Part shown: positions 1 through 8,857 of the stretch, piece by piece
Layout of the letters: each line of letters opens with the position of its first letter
Position numbering within the stretch: the first letter of the stretch is position 1
NCBI RefSeq assembly: GCF_019457595.1
Contig: NZ_CP080419.1
Coordinates: 992,001 to 1,056,000, forward strand
Direction of reading: 5' to 3'
DNA length: 64,000 nt
Source: Shewanella psychrotolerans
GTDB taxonomy: Bacteria; Pseudomonadota; Gammaproteobacteria; Enterobacterales; Shewanellaceae
Made by a program: the position numbers and the translations under genes
The notes under the pieces: model-generated
The model's input: the letters and a program-made list of their open reading frames with translations, nothing else
The model's database searches: none
What the model was told of the DNA's origin: nothing

Positions 1-1038
1 AAGCAGTGTGGCACCTTCGGCAACACCAATATCGACATATCCACGCACTTTATCCAGATGTTGCTTGGAGATTAGTGGCCCCATATCCATATCGGACTCT
101 AGACCATTACCAACCCGTAACGCCTGGATTTGAGGTAACAGTTTTTCAATCAAGGCATCGCCAGCATCACCTACGGCTAATACTACAGATATAGCCATAC
201 AGCGTTCACCTGCGCTGCCGTAAGCAGCACCCATAAGTGCACTAACGGCCTGGTCCAGATCCGCGTCTGGCATTAGCAGCATATGATTCTTGGCACCGCC
301 TAATGCTTGAACTCGCTTGCCATGCTTAGAAGCGGTTTCATAGATATATTGGGCGATAGGCGTCGAACCAACGAAACTAACAGCTTGCACATCTTTATGG
401 CTCAGTAGGGTATCGACAGCTTCTTTGTCACCGTTAACCACATTAAATACACCATCAGGTAACCCGGCTTCTGTCAGCAGTTCCGCCATACGCATCACTG
501 AGCTTGGGTCTTTTTCTGAAGGCTTCATGATAAAGGTGTTACCCGCTGCAATGGCAATGGGGAACATCCACATGGGCACCATGACTGGGAAGTTAAATGG
601 TGCGATACCTGCGACAACACCGAGAGACTGATTAAGCGTCCATGCATCGACGCCGCCGCCTACCTGCTCTGTGTGCTCGCCTTTTAGTAAGTGTGGGATG
701 CCACAAGCAAACTCGACGACCTCTAGGCCGCGAATGATTTCACCTTTGGCGTCATCAAGCACTTTACCGTGTTCACGGGTGATCATTGCCGCTAGCTCAT
801 CCATGTTTGCTTCAACCAACGCCTTAAATTTAAATAGGATCCGTGAGCGGTTCAGTGGTGTCATTTGAGACCAGGTCCCGTGAGCCTTTTTCGCTAACTC
901 AATTGCCTCTGCGACCTCTGCTGCACTGGCTAAGGAAACATTCGCTTTTTGTTCGCCTGTCGCCGGTTCAAATACAGCACTGCTGCGCTCGCTATTTCCT
1001 GAGTGTTGGCCATTGATGTAGTGGTTTATCTGCTGCAT
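1..1038 (-). CDS. mmsA: CoA-acylating (methyl)malonate-semialdehyde dehydrogenase, 3' end cut by the window
   Basis: It oxidises malonate or methylmalonate semialdehyde to acetyl- or propionyl-CoA with NAD and CoA. The reading frame is open from an ATG at 1036-1038 to the window edge, giving 346 codons of a family usually near 500 residues. Translation from the sequence starts MQQINHYING and shows the aldehyde dehydrogenase features PFNFPVMVP, a KPSEKDP loop, SFVGSTPIAQ, and the catalytic Cys near residue 280 in the GERC motif typical of MmsA. The upstream transaminase on the same strand (58 bp gap) would supply malonate semialdehyde from beta-alanine, so the pair probably forms a beta-alanine to acetyl-CoA route. 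The family call is firm. Preference for malonate over methylmalonate semialdehyde is inferred only from the neighbour. Confidence 0.9.
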   Translation of the reverse strand, partial: MQQINHYINGQHSGNSERSSAVFEPATGEQKANVSLASAAEVAEAIELAKKAHGTWSQMTPLNRSRILFKFKALVEANMDELAAMITREHGKVLDDAKGEIIRGLEVVEFACGIPHLLKGEHTEQVGGGVDAWTLNQSLGVVAGIAPFNFPVMVPMWMFPIAIAAGNTFIMKPSEKDPSSVMRMAELLTEAGLPDGVFNVVNGDKEAVDTLLSHKDVQAVSFVGSTPIAQYIYETASKHGKRVQALGGAKNHMLLMPDADLDQAVSALMGAAYGSAGERCMAISVVLAVGDAGDALIEKLLPQIQALRVGNGLESDMDMGPLISKQHLDKVRGYVDIGVAEGATLL

Positions 1039-1096
1039 AACGCTTCTTATTCCTGCCAAAGATGATTAAGTATTTAATTAGGTGTGTGAGGTTGAT

Positions 1097-2437
1097 TTAG
1101 CCTACGGCTTTAACCGCATCGCTCAAGGTGTTAACCACATGGTCAATTTGTTGTTTGTCGACGATAAGTGGTGGCGAAAGCGCGATAATGTCACCCGTTG
1201 CACGCACTAATGTGCCGTGCTTAAAACAGGTCTCGAAAATACCAAATCCACGCTTGCCAATGCCTTTGTCACTGGGCGCGAACTGAATACCAGCGACTAA
1301 CCCTGTATTACGAATATCGATAATGTTGGGTAAGCCTTTTAAGCTATGAACGGCTTTTTCGAAGTAATCTTCAAGGGATTTACTGCGTTCAAATAGCTGC
1401 TCTTCTTTGTAGATATCCAGCGTGGCTAATGCAGCAGCCGCAGCCACAGGATGCCCTGAATAGGTATAACCATGGAACAGTTCTATTGCGCCCTCTGGCG
1501 CATCCATACTGGCATCGTAGATGGCATCGTCGATAAGCACTGCACCCATTGGAATGGTGCCGTTGTTGAGCGCTTTGGCTGTTGTGATCATGTCTGGTTT
1601 TACATCCCAACGCTCACTCGCGAAGGCGGCGCCCAGACGACCAAATCCTGTGATAACTTCATCAAAGATGAGTAGAATGCCGTGTTTCTGGGTGATCTCT
1701 CTTAATCTTTTTAGGTAACCTTGTGGTGGTAAAATTACCCCAGCAGACCCCGACATTGGTTCGACGATCACTGCAGCAATATTTTCGGCGCCATGAAGCA
1801 GGACTAGCTGTTCAAGTACCTCTGCTTTTTCGGCGCCCGTTTCGGGTAGGCCTTTGCAAAACGCATTGGTGTTAATGTCTAAGGTATGAGGAAGATGGTC
1901 TACACCTTGCAGTAACTGCTGGCTGAAAGTGCGACGATTTCCACCGATTCCTCCGACAGATATGCCGCCAAATCCCACACCATGATAACCAAGCTCTCGA
2001 CCAATAAAGCGGGTACGCGTGGCTTCACCACGAGCACGATGATAATTGAGTGCAATTTTTAATGCCGTGTCTACCGATTCAGAACCAGAGTTGGTAAAGA
2101 ACACCTTATTGATGCCTTTAGGGGCGATGTCGGCTAGACGCTCAGCGAGTTGAAAGGCTAATGGGTGACCCATTTGAAACGAGGGCGCATAATCCATCTC
2201 ATGGATCTGCTTGCTTACCGCCTCTGAGATTGCTTTACGTCCGTGTCCAGCATTACAGCACCAAAGACCTGCGGTGGCATCTAATACTGGGCGTCCATCG
2301 ACATCCTTGTAATACATACCTTCAGCTTGTGCCAGTAACCGCGGGCTTTGTTTAAACTGTCTATTGGCGGTAAATGGCATCCAATAGTGGTCGAGTGAAC
2401 CTACTTTTGTTTGCCCAGTCTTCTTAAAGTCTTCCAT
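1097..2437 (-). CDS. Omega-amino acid (beta-alanine):pyruvate aminotransferase
   Basis: This is a class III PLP aminotransferase of 446 residues, the normal length. It moves the amino group of beta-alanine or a similar omega-amine to pyruvate. The N-terminal WMPFTANRQFK and LDATAGLWCCNAGHG blocks and the NSGSESVDTALKIAL block are characteristic of omega-amino acid:pyruvate transaminases. The PLP aspartate lies in FDEVITGFGRLG and the Schiff-base lysine in TTAKALNNG. It precedes mmsA on the same strand and diverges from puuC, with a PuuR-like operator in the shared promoter region, so it is likely induced with polyamine breakdown. A putrescine:pyruvate role (SpuC-like) is possible but less likely than beta-alanine. 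Confidence 0.88.
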   Translation of the reverse strand: MEDFKKTGQTKVGSLDHYWMPFTANRQFKQSPRLLAQAEGMYYKDVDGRPVLDATAGLWCCNAGHGRKAISEAVSKQIHEMDYAPSFQMGHPLAFQLAERLADIAPKGINKVFFTNSGSESVDTALKIALNYHRARGEATRTRFIGRELGYHGVGFGGISVGGIGGNRRTFSQQLLQGVDHLPHTLDINTNAFCKGLPETGAEKAEVLEQLVLLHGAENIAAVIVEPMSGSAGVILPPQGYLKRLREITQKHGILLIFDEVITGFGRLGAAFASERWDVKPDMITTAKALNNGTIPMGAVLIDDAIYDASMDAPEGAIELFHGYTYSGHPVAAAAALATLDIYKEEQLFERSKSLEDYFEKAVHSLKGLPNIIDIRNTGLVAGIQFAPSDKGIGKRGFGIFETCFKHGTLVRATGDIIALSPPLIVDKQQIDHVVNTLSDAVKAVG

Positions 2438-2504
2438 ATCATCTACCCTGGTTCAGATTCATTGTTGTTTTTGTAAGTGGTCGATATTCGCTATGCTATG
2501 TCAG

Positions 2505-2539
2505 AAATAATGAACATGAAAGCAATTTGTTCATTATTT
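2505..2539. promoter_or_regulatory. PuuR-like operator: perfect 12-bp inverted repeat
   Basis: AAATAATGAACA at 2505-2516 is mirrored exactly by TGTTCATTATTT at 2528-2539 across an 11-base spacer. The half-site ATAATGAACA matches the end of the E. coli PuuR recognition sequence as I recall it. It sits in the 257-bp region between the divergent transaminase and puuC genes and could control both. No puuR gene is in the window. Confidence 0.7.
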
Positions 2540-2694
2540 ATAGCAAAAAATAACTTTTTGTAAAAAATATTGAAATTTAAATAGGGAAAGGCGTAATCTA
2601 GGGCAACAATTGCTTCACCATGCGTTCGGCTCGGTGGCGCGCAAATGGTTATTATTAACTGTAAAGATTATTTATCACCCGTTAAGAGGTCAGA

Positions 2695-4191
2695 ATGAGT
2701 ACTCCCCAAAGTCGTGAACAATGGCAGCAAATGGCAGATTCGCTTTCTATTAATGGTCAAGCATTTATCAATGGTGAATACTGCGCGGCAGTGTCTGGTG
2801 AAACCTTCGATTGTGTGAGTCCAATCGATGGAAAAGTGTTGGCCAAGGTCGCTAGCTGCGATCTTGCAGACGCCAATATTGCCGTCGTTAATGCGCGTGA
2901 AGTATTTGAACGTGGTGATTGGTCTCAGATGGCGCCAGTTAAACGTAAGCAGGTGATGATTCGTTTTGCTGAATTATTAGAGCAGAACCAAGATGAGCTG
3001 GCGTTGTTAGAGACACTCGATATGGGGAAACCCATACGTTATTCAGGTAGTGTTGATGTGGCTGGCGCGGCTCGCGCGATACGTTGGTCTGGTGAAGCTG
3101 TCGATAAAATATATGATGAGATTGCACCAACCGCTCATAACGAGATAGGAATGATCACTCGTGAGCCAGTAGGTGTTGTTGCGGCGATTGTGCCTTGGAA
3201 TTTCCCTCTGCTTATGGCGTGTTGGAAGTTAGGCCCTGCACTCGCAACGGGTAACAGTGTGGTGTTAAAACCTTCTGAAAAGTCTCCGTTAACCGCTATT
3301 CGTATGGCACAGATTGCCATTGAAGCTGGGCTTCCAAAGGGCGTATTAAATGTCTTGCCTGGTTTTGGTCACACCGTGGGGAAAGCGTTAGCACTGCATA
3401 TGGATGTCGATACCTTAGTGTTTACTGGCTCGACTAAAATTGCCAAGCAGTTGATGATTTATGCGGGTGAATCCAACATGAAGCGCGTTTGGTTAGAGGC
3501 TGGTGGTAAAAGCCCTAATATCGTGTTTAATGATGCGCCAGATCTTCAACAAGCCGCCGTTGCGGCGGCGTCAGCCATCGCATTCAACCAAGGAGAAGTA
3601 TGTACAGCTGGTTCTCGTTTATTGGTGGAAGCTGGGGTTAAAGATGAGCTTATTAAGCTTATCGAAGCTGAGATGCAAGCATGGCAGCCTGGTCATCCGC
3701 TTGATCCTGCCACAACTTGTGGCGCGGTAGTCGATCAGCAGCAGCTAGATAATGTACTGGGCTATATTCGCGCTGGTGTTGCTGAGGGGGCCAGTTTGGT
3801 ACAAGGTGGCCAGCAAGTGATGGCTGAGTCTGGCGGTGTTTATGTCGAACCGACGATCTTCTCAAATGTGAAAAATGAGATGACCATTGCTAAAGAAGAG
3901 ATCTTCGGCCCAGTATTATCGGTTATCACTTTTGACGGAATGGATGAGGCGATACATATCGCTAACGATACCATTTACGGTTTGGCTGCTGGAGTCTGGA
4001 CCTCTGATATTAGTAAAGCCCATAAAACAGCTAAGGCGCTACGCAGTGGCATGGTATGGATCAATCATTACGACGGTGGCGATATGACCGCGCCATTCGG
4101 CGGTTATAAGCAATCGGGCAACGGTCGCGATAAGTCACTGCATGCTTTCGATAAATACACAGAGATTAAAGCGACTTGGATAGCGCTTTAA
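2695..4191 (+). CDS. puuC: Gamma-glutamyl-gamma-aminobutyraldehyde dehydrogenase
   Basis: A 498-residue NAD(P)-dependent aldehyde dehydrogenase of full length. It acts in the gamma-glutamylated putrescine pathway or on related amino-aldehydes. Visible motifs are VPWNFPLLMACWKLGPALA, FTGSTKIAK, the catalytic Glu in LEAGGKSPNIV and the catalytic Cys in NQGEVCTAGSR. The C-terminal stretch with WINHYDGGDMTAPFGGYKQSG is typical of PuuC. The ATG is well placed behind AGAGGTCAGA. The gene diverges from the transaminase/mmsA pair across the PuuR-like operator and is followed by a strong terminator, so it is probably monocistronic. Confidence 0.9.
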   Translation: MSTPQSREQWQQMADSLSINGQAFINGEYCAAVSGETFDCVSPIDGKVLAKVASCDLADANIAVVNAREVFERGDWSQMAPVKRKQVMIRFAELLEQNQDELALLETLDMGKPIRYSGSVDVAGAARAIRWSGEAVDKIYDEIAPTAHNEIGMITREPVGVVAAIVPWNFPLLMACWKLGPALATGNSVVLKPSEKSPLTAIRMAQIAIEAGLPKGVLNVLPGFGHTVGKALALHMDVDTLVFTGSTKIAKQLMIYAGESNMKRVWLEAGGKSPNIVFNDAPDLQQAAVAAASAIAFNQGEVCTAGSRLLVEAGVKDELIKLIEAEMQAWQPGHPLDPATTCGAVVDQQQLDNVLGYIRAGVAEGASLVQGGQQVMAESGGVYVEPTIFSNVKNEMTIAKEEIFGPVLSVITFDGMDEAIHIANDTIYGLAAGVWTSDISKAHKTAKALRSGMVWINHYDGGDMTAPFGGYKQSGNGRDKSLHAFDKYTEIKATWIAL

Positions 4192-4270
4192 GGTTTAAGT
4201 CGCGCAATATTTCAAATCATTATCAGTTGATTTTTTTTACGATTTATCCTTATTTCAAGTCTTAGCGTGA

Positions 4271-4305
4271 AAAAGCCCTTTAACCTATGGTTCAAGGGCT
4301 TTTTT
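4271..4305 (+). terminator. Rho-independent terminator after puuC
   Basis: AAAAGCCCTT (4271-4280) pairs with AAGGGCTTTT (4294-4303) and runs into a T tract. It lies 80 bp after the puuC stop. Confidence 0.88.
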
Positions 4306-4438
4306 GTTTATTGGCTTGATTTTGGTCATGTTCAGTGCTCGGAAGCAGGGATATTTTTCTTGTAGTTTATAAGTGTCTTCGTTTATGTTCCCAATGGATA
4401 ATAAACTGTCAACTGGCGAAAGCCCGTTTGGAGTAACG

Positions 4439-5323
4439 ATGGAATATCCTTTAGTGAGTACCGCGTGGCTAGAAGCAAATTTGTTTGATGCAAATGTGAT
4501 AGTGCTTGATGCCAGCATGGACACAGTGATAGGTAAAGAGCCTATTGTCTATGATAAATTTGTTGCCATTCCTAGGGCGCAAAAGTGTGATTTAGAAAAC
4601 GTGTTTTGTGATTTATCCTCAACTCAAATTCATGCAATGCCTACCGCCGCGCAATTTAATCAAGGGATAGCGCATTTAGATATCGACGTTGACAGTACTG
4701 TTGTGATCTATGATAACCAAGGTATCTACTCATCTCCCCGTGCATGGTGGATGTTTAAGCTAATGGGTTTTGATAGGGTGTTTGTGCTCGATGGTGGACT
4801 GCCTCAGTGGCTTAGCGAAGAGCGCATGACGGTCGATGAGTATCATCAATATGAAAAGTCGCCTCACGGTAATTTTCAAGCTGAGTATCAACATGGGCTT
4901 GTGTGTGACATGACCTATATGCTCTCTCGATTCGATGCTAATGATGTGCAAGTCTTTGATGCCAGAGGTGCTGCTCGTTTTAATGGTGAGGTCGCTGAAC
5001 CGCGAGCGAATGTACGTAGCGGTCATATTCCCGGCTCGATCAATTTGCCTTTTGCTCAGGTCCTCGACGGCTACAAGCTAAAAGAGGTTGAAGCGCTTCA
5101 GGAGTTGTTTAAATGGCAAGATAATGAACAAACTTTTGAACGTATCTTTAGCTGTGGCTCTGGGATCACCGCATGCATATTAATATTAGCCTCAGTCGCA
5201 TCCGGCCACGTTAAAGCTGTGTTATATGATGGCTCATGGGCTGAGTGGGGGAGCCATCCACAAGTGCCAATCAGTTTAAGCCCATCGAATCATGCAAATT
5301 CCAGTAATGTTAAGATTGAATAA
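4439..5323 (+). CDS. Two-domain rhodanese-type sulfurtransferase (SseA-like)
   Basis: It transfers sulfane sulfur, probably from 3-mercaptopyruvate or thiosulfate. The frame is open from 4373, but the ATG at 4439 is preceded by GGAG with a 5-base spacer and starts the conserved region (MEYPLVSTAWLEANL), giving 294 residues, near the family length. An N-terminal non-catalytic rhodanese domain (DNQGIYSSPRAWWMFKLMG, LDGGLPQWL) is followed by the catalytic one, where the active-site Cys lies in SCGSGITACILIL. That loop resembles the CGSGVT loop of mercaptopyruvate sulfurtransferases. Family call firm; substrate inferred from the loop. Confidence 0.85.
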   Translation: MEYPLVSTAWLEANLFDANVIVLDASMDTVIGKEPIVYDKFVAIPRAQKCDLENVFCDLSSTQIHAMPTAAQFNQGIAHLDIDVDSTVVIYDNQGIYSSPRAWWMFKLMGFDRVFVLDGGLPQWLSEERMTVDEYHQYEKSPHGNFQAEYQHGLVCDMTYMLSRFDANDVQVFDARGAARFNGEVAEPRANVRSGHIPGSINLPFAQVLDGYKLKEVEALQELFKWQDNEQTFERIFSCGSGITACILILASVASGHVKAVLYDGSWAEWGSHPQVPISLSPSNHANSSNVKIE

Positions 5324-5343
5324 GAGCTCAAGAAGGAACTCTT

Positions 5344-5490
5344 ATGAAACACCATTTTCCAAGTGTTATTAAGTTCACATCTGATGCTAGGCTCATACTG
5401 TGTTACCTTGCTGTATTCGATTTTTCTGAAGAAAGCTGTACTGAAATCGCGACATTCCTAAAAATGGATCTATTAAATGTTAATCAGTGA
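5344..5490 (+). CDS. 48-residue ORF resembling sigma factor region 4 (possible remnant)
   Basis: It begins with ATG behind AAGGAACTCTT, only 20 bp after the sulfurtransferase stop, and encodes 48 residues. The stretch ARLILCYLAVFDFSEESCTE followed by IATFLKMDLLNVNQ resembles the helix-turn-helix of sigma-70 region 4, with the usual pattern of a leucine-rich helix, a turn, EIA-like and a second helix. It ends where such proteins normally read VKSR. It may be a fragment of an ECF sigma gene, a degenerate pseudogene, or a small independent protein. No full sigma gene is adjacent. The resemblance is by eye only. Confidence 0.4.
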   Translation: MKHHFPSVIKFTSDARLILCYLAVFDFSEESCTEIATFLKMDLLNVNQ

Positions 5491-5538
5491 GTTATGCTAA
5501 TTTTTATGATGTCGAGCGTGGGCTGGGTTCAATGCAGA

Positions 5539-5568
5539 CAAAAACAGAGTGATTTCACTCTGTTTTTG
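5539..5568. terminator. Bidirectional terminator between convergent genes
   Basis: A perfect 13-bp stem (CAAAAACAGAGTG / CACTCTGTTTTTG) with a 4-base loop and A/T tracts on both sides serves both the plus-strand sulfurtransferase unit and the minus-strand nitroreductase. Confidence 0.88.
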
Positions 5569-5616
5569 AGAGGGGGATTAATCTGATAGATTAATTAATG
5601 GCATCGGTATTGCCTT

Positions 5617-6273
5617 TTATAAAACGGTGAGCACATCTTCAGCTGCTAAACGAGATTTTGGCAAGCTAGCATTATAATCTTCTTCACTGTGATGATAGCC
5701 AATCGCTAAGCCTACTTCACAGATAAACCCGTTCAACTCCTCTTTGAATATTTCGCCAATTAACTCACTATCGACCCCTTCCATTGGAGTGGAGTCAATG
5801 CCTAGTCTTGCTAAAGTATGCATGGTATTGCCTAAGGCTAAATAGGTTTGTGATTTTGTCCAAGTCGAGGTGTTACCATTTTTATCGGTATTGAGTTCTG
5901 CAAAGGCAAACCCGCCAAAAGCCTGCTCTCTGTCTTCTGGCTTAATACGGCCATCAGCGATGCCTTTATCGACCACTTTGGCGTAATCATCACGAGTATA
6001 AGCTGGGTTGTACGCGAATAAGATGATGTGTGATGCCGATTTTATATGAGGCTGATTGAACTGAAATTTATTAGCAAAAGTATCATGCATGCGTTGTTTT
6101 GCTGCGTCGCTTTCAATAACAATAAATTTCCATGGTTGTGAGTTAATTGATGATGCAGATAGGCGCATCGCTTCGTAAATGACATCGAGATCGGTTTGAG
6201 GGATTCGTCTTGATGCATCGTATCTTTTGGCTGTGTAGCGATTTTTTAAGTCGGTAATAATAGGGTGAGTCAT
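5617..6273 (-). CDS. NAD(P)H nitroreductase, NfsB-like
   Basis: A 218-residue FMN enzyme of normal family length that reduces nitroaromatics, quinones or similar compounds using NAD(P)H. The N-terminus carries LKNRYTAKRYDASRRIP, followed by LSASSINSQPWKFIVIES, which is the conserved FMN-binding S-S-x-N-x-Q-P-W block. TPMEGVDSE and the GYHHSEEDYN region near the C-terminus also fit NfsB. No operon partner is present. It converges on the sulfurtransferase unit through a shared terminator. Confidence 0.85.
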   Translation of the reverse strand: MTHPIITDLKNRYTAKRYDASRRIPQTDLDVIYEAMRLSASSINSQPWKFIVIESDAAKQRMHDTFANKFQFNQPHIKSASHIILFAYNPAYTRDDYAKVVDKGIADGRIKPEDREQAFGGFAFAELNTDKNGNTSTWTKSQTYLALGNTMHTLARLGIDSTPMEGVDSELIGEIFKEELNGFICEVGLAIGYHHSEEDYNASLPKSRLAAEDVLTVL

Positions 6274-6812
6274 AATTTTTCCATTTAATTGAGTAAGCTT
6301 GTCAATGAGCTAGCATTGGCAAATGATTTAGCGATTTGTGTCATTTCATTTAGGGTGAACTGTTCAACACAGCCTTAGGTTGCAGCGATATAGTCGGTGA
6401 TATGGCTACTGGCTAAATGTGTTTGCAAATGTCCACTCTATGTCCAGTTTTCATAAAAATAAAGTGTGCTGGATTATTCTGATCTTGATGAAGGTCGTTG
6501 TTTATACAGCCCTCTTCTTTGCGTGTGGTGTCAATGAGTTTAATTGGTTCGGCTTTGACGTGATCAATTTGATCTGTTTTTGGCAATGATGTTTGCCACT
6601 CTCGTCAGCCCGTCCCTCTGCATTCCTATATTTGCCGTTAATACTGTGAGTCAACCATACTCGCAGATAATAGGACTAACGGGTTTGAGATAAAACAGGC
6701 TAATAGAAGAATCATTGTCAAAATATTATTGACAATAGTGCTAGTTGATTCTGCTGACAGAAAAAGTCGAACTCTCAAACAAAGGTTAATTAGTCTATTT
6801 GTTGTTAGTCAT
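6274..6812. other. Non-coding stretch, 539 bp
   Basis: It must hold the nitroreductase promoter near 6280-6350. I see no convincing ORF, RNA gene, repeat or clear operator in it. Confidence 0.5.
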
Positions 6813-7118
6813 TTACTCCCACATCACGTTTGATTGACTATTTTTAGCCGATTCCAACAACTCAATAAGGGGCAGGGCACGATGCCGTAAACTTATATAC
6901 TGTTCGCTTTCCTCATCGTCATCACTTGACGCTTGTGTAGGCGGTGGAGATTCTATTGCAACCGCGTGAGATAACTTCTCTAATGCAGCGGGCACATCTT
7001 CAGTCCTAAATGCACCGGGGACAGAGCCGCTATGGCCCATTATTTTTAACAGTGATTTGGCGACGTCACCAAACAAGGTGATATTAGCGTAGTTATCGCT
7101 TTTGAACGTGACTAACAT
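6813..7118 (-). CDS. DUF1840 family protein
   Basis: A 101-residue protein matching the DUF1840 pattern: MLVTFKSDNYANITLFGDVA, then LLKIMGHSGSVPGAF and DVPAALEKLSHAV. A short acidic linker (SSDDDEESEQ, residues about 65-75) leads to a C-terminal helix with LRHRALPLIELLESA. Its function is unknown in the family; it is a small soluble cytoplasmic protein. It is a standalone gene, 172 bp from the next minus-strand gene. Confidence 0.85.
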   Translation of the reverse strand: MLVTFKSDNYANITLFGDVAKSLLKIMGHSGSVPGAFRTEDVPAALEKLSHAVAIESPPPTQASSDDDEESEQYISLRHRALPLIELLESAKNSQSNVMWE

Positions 7119-7290
7119 GGGAACCCCTTATAAACAGCGATAAATATCATTGATAGGACTTTGGCTGCTTGTTTTGAGTATGACTGTCTAGACTAGAACA
7201 TGCCAGTAAAAGTAATGATTTTTATAAATAGGACAGGGGCTTAGGGTGCATTAACTAGCCCCTGTGGATCGGTTCATCATGGGTGTCACA

Positions 7291-7527
7291 TTATTGAGTT
7301 AAACGTATATACAGTGCGTCTTTTAATTCTGCTCTGTCGTGTTTAAGTTGATTCATGGCTTCATCGTCGATAGGTGCACCATTCAGTTCTAGTTCTCGAA
7401 TCTCTTTATCGAGAGCATTGTATTGCTTGGCTGCATCAGCAAAGTTGGGATCAGCTTTGGATAATTTTACTATGGTTGCTTGGTGCTCTGGAAACTCATT
7501 TATAAGAGAGTGATCTTCTCCTAACAT
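7291..7527 (-). CDS. YdcH/DUF465 family small protein
   Basis: A 78-residue helical, charged protein of the YdcH (DUF465) family. It begins MLGEDHSLINEFPEHQATI and continues with a long amphipathic helix containing YNALDKEIRELELNG and LKHDRAELKDALYIRL. The length is typical. Its function is not established; the family may bind proteins through its coiled coil. The start is preceded by AAGGAG on the minus strand. Confidence 0.82.
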   Translation of the reverse strand: MLGEDHSLINEFPEHQATIVKLSKADPNFADAAKQYNALDKEIRELELNGAPIDDEAMNQLKHDRAELKDALYIRLTQ

Positions 7528-7786
7528 AAAAACTCCTTGTAATTAGATAGTTAATAAACCGTACCGTTACAATACAAGTAAAGCTAACTCTTGAGCGAAT
7601 TTCAAGCATTTCCTGTGGCGTTATGGTTCAAACTTGAAGTGGATCAATTGTTAGCATTGACAGCCCCGTCACACAAAATCATTCAGCTTGATCGTTGAGT
7701 TTTAATTTATGCAAGGTCTTAAGTTGCTTTGAAAAAATAGCAGCGTAATTGCTGCTATTTGATGACTGTGCTTGTGAGCGTAACGT

Positions 7787-8857
7787 TTATCGTTTTGCCG
7801 TTGTTTTTTTCTTAAAGGTTCGCCGATAAAAAGTGACTAAGGTAAATAGGAATATTATCGCGCCAATGGTAGAGACAAAGGTGATGAGTATCACATAGCT
7901 TAATGGCATGTTCAGAGCGTCATGTAATGGCCGAACGAAGCTAGCAATTCGGCCCGATAGTGGTCTATCACGGTGTTTTAAAGCCGACTGGATAACACCT
8001 TGCTCAAAGTTCATTGTGATTTTGTCGGCTTCTCTAAGCCAAACATCACTGTGGCTATCAAAACCTATGCTGTAGTTTAATTCTGTTGGTAACGCTTTTT
8101 CTTTAGGATTAACACGCGGCTTACTTACCGCAACCAGTTGTGAGTCAGGCCATAGGTTTTGTGCGGTGCTGAGCTGGCTTAGCCAGTTACTCGATTGGCT
8201 AACAGGATAACTAATATCATCAATAGACTGCTGCTTTAGTGCGCTAATCCACAAGCCCTTGTAGGTGATTAGAAAACCACTAATACATAAAATAAACAGT
8301 GGAATAGAAATAAAAAGTCCCAATTGAATATGGCTTTTTAATAAGCTACTCGAGCGAGTGTTTTTGGGGAGCGTCTGCTTGAATCTAAATCCCTTGCGAA
8401 CACGCCACCACAGGTAGACGCCGATTAAGGTAATGACACCGCCCGTGAGTGAAGCCCAAGCATTAAGGTATTTACCAAAATCACCCATTAAAAAATGACG
8501 ATGTAACCAAAATATCGTGCTAAACATCGGAATATCGGATGATTGTCTTATCGCCAGCTCATTAAGATCATTATCAAAAACAATTGATTTACCGCGGGTG
8601 GCCGCCTGTACAAATGGTGTGTGTTCGGTAGGAAAGCGCACCGTACTCATCTCTGGATAACGCGCGAACAACGTTTCGACAGTATTGGCTTTCTGAGCGA
8701 TAGACAGTGGTTGATATTCTTGCCCATGATCATTTAGGCGTTTGATTATATCAACGCTCCCTAAATAAACGCCGCTAGTGAGCGCGATTAGCATGGCAAT
8801 GCTAACAAAAAAGCCTACCCAGTTATGGAACCACTTTAATGCAGGGACTAGATTCAT
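7787..8857 (-). CDS. PepSY-associated membrane protein (PiuB-like), probably iron regulated
   Basis: A 356-residue inner-membrane protein of the PepSY_TM family, often linked to siderophore uptake or iron release. The first helix contains WFHNWVGFFVSIAMLIALTSG, a second pair lies near FWLHRHFLMGDFGKYLNAW and ASLTGGVITLIGVYLWW, then LGLFISIPLFILCISGF, and a final helix ends in the basic tail RRTFKKKTTAKR. Conserved histidines in WFHNW and LHRHF fit the family. A Fur-box-like 7-1-7 palindrome lies about 130 bp upstream. No TonB receptor is adjacent, which is unusual for this family. Confidence 0.8.
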   Translation of the reverse strand: MNLVPALKWFHNWVGFFVSIAMLIALTSGVYLGSVDIIKRLNDHGQEYQPLSIAQKANTVETLFARYPEMSTVRFPTEHTPFVQAATRGKSIVFDNDLNELAIRQSSDIPMFSTIFWLHRHFLMGDFGKYLNAWASLTGGVITLIGVYLWWRVRKGFRFKQTLPKNTRSSSLLKSHIQLGLFISIPLFILCISGFLITYKGLWISALKQQSIDDISYPVSQSSNWLSQLSTAQNLWPDSQLVAVSKPRVNPKEKALPTELNYSIGFDSHSDVWLREADKITMNFEQGVIQSALKHRDRPLSGRIASFVRPLHDALNMPLSYVILITFVSTIGAIIFLFTLVTFYRRTFKKKTTAKR

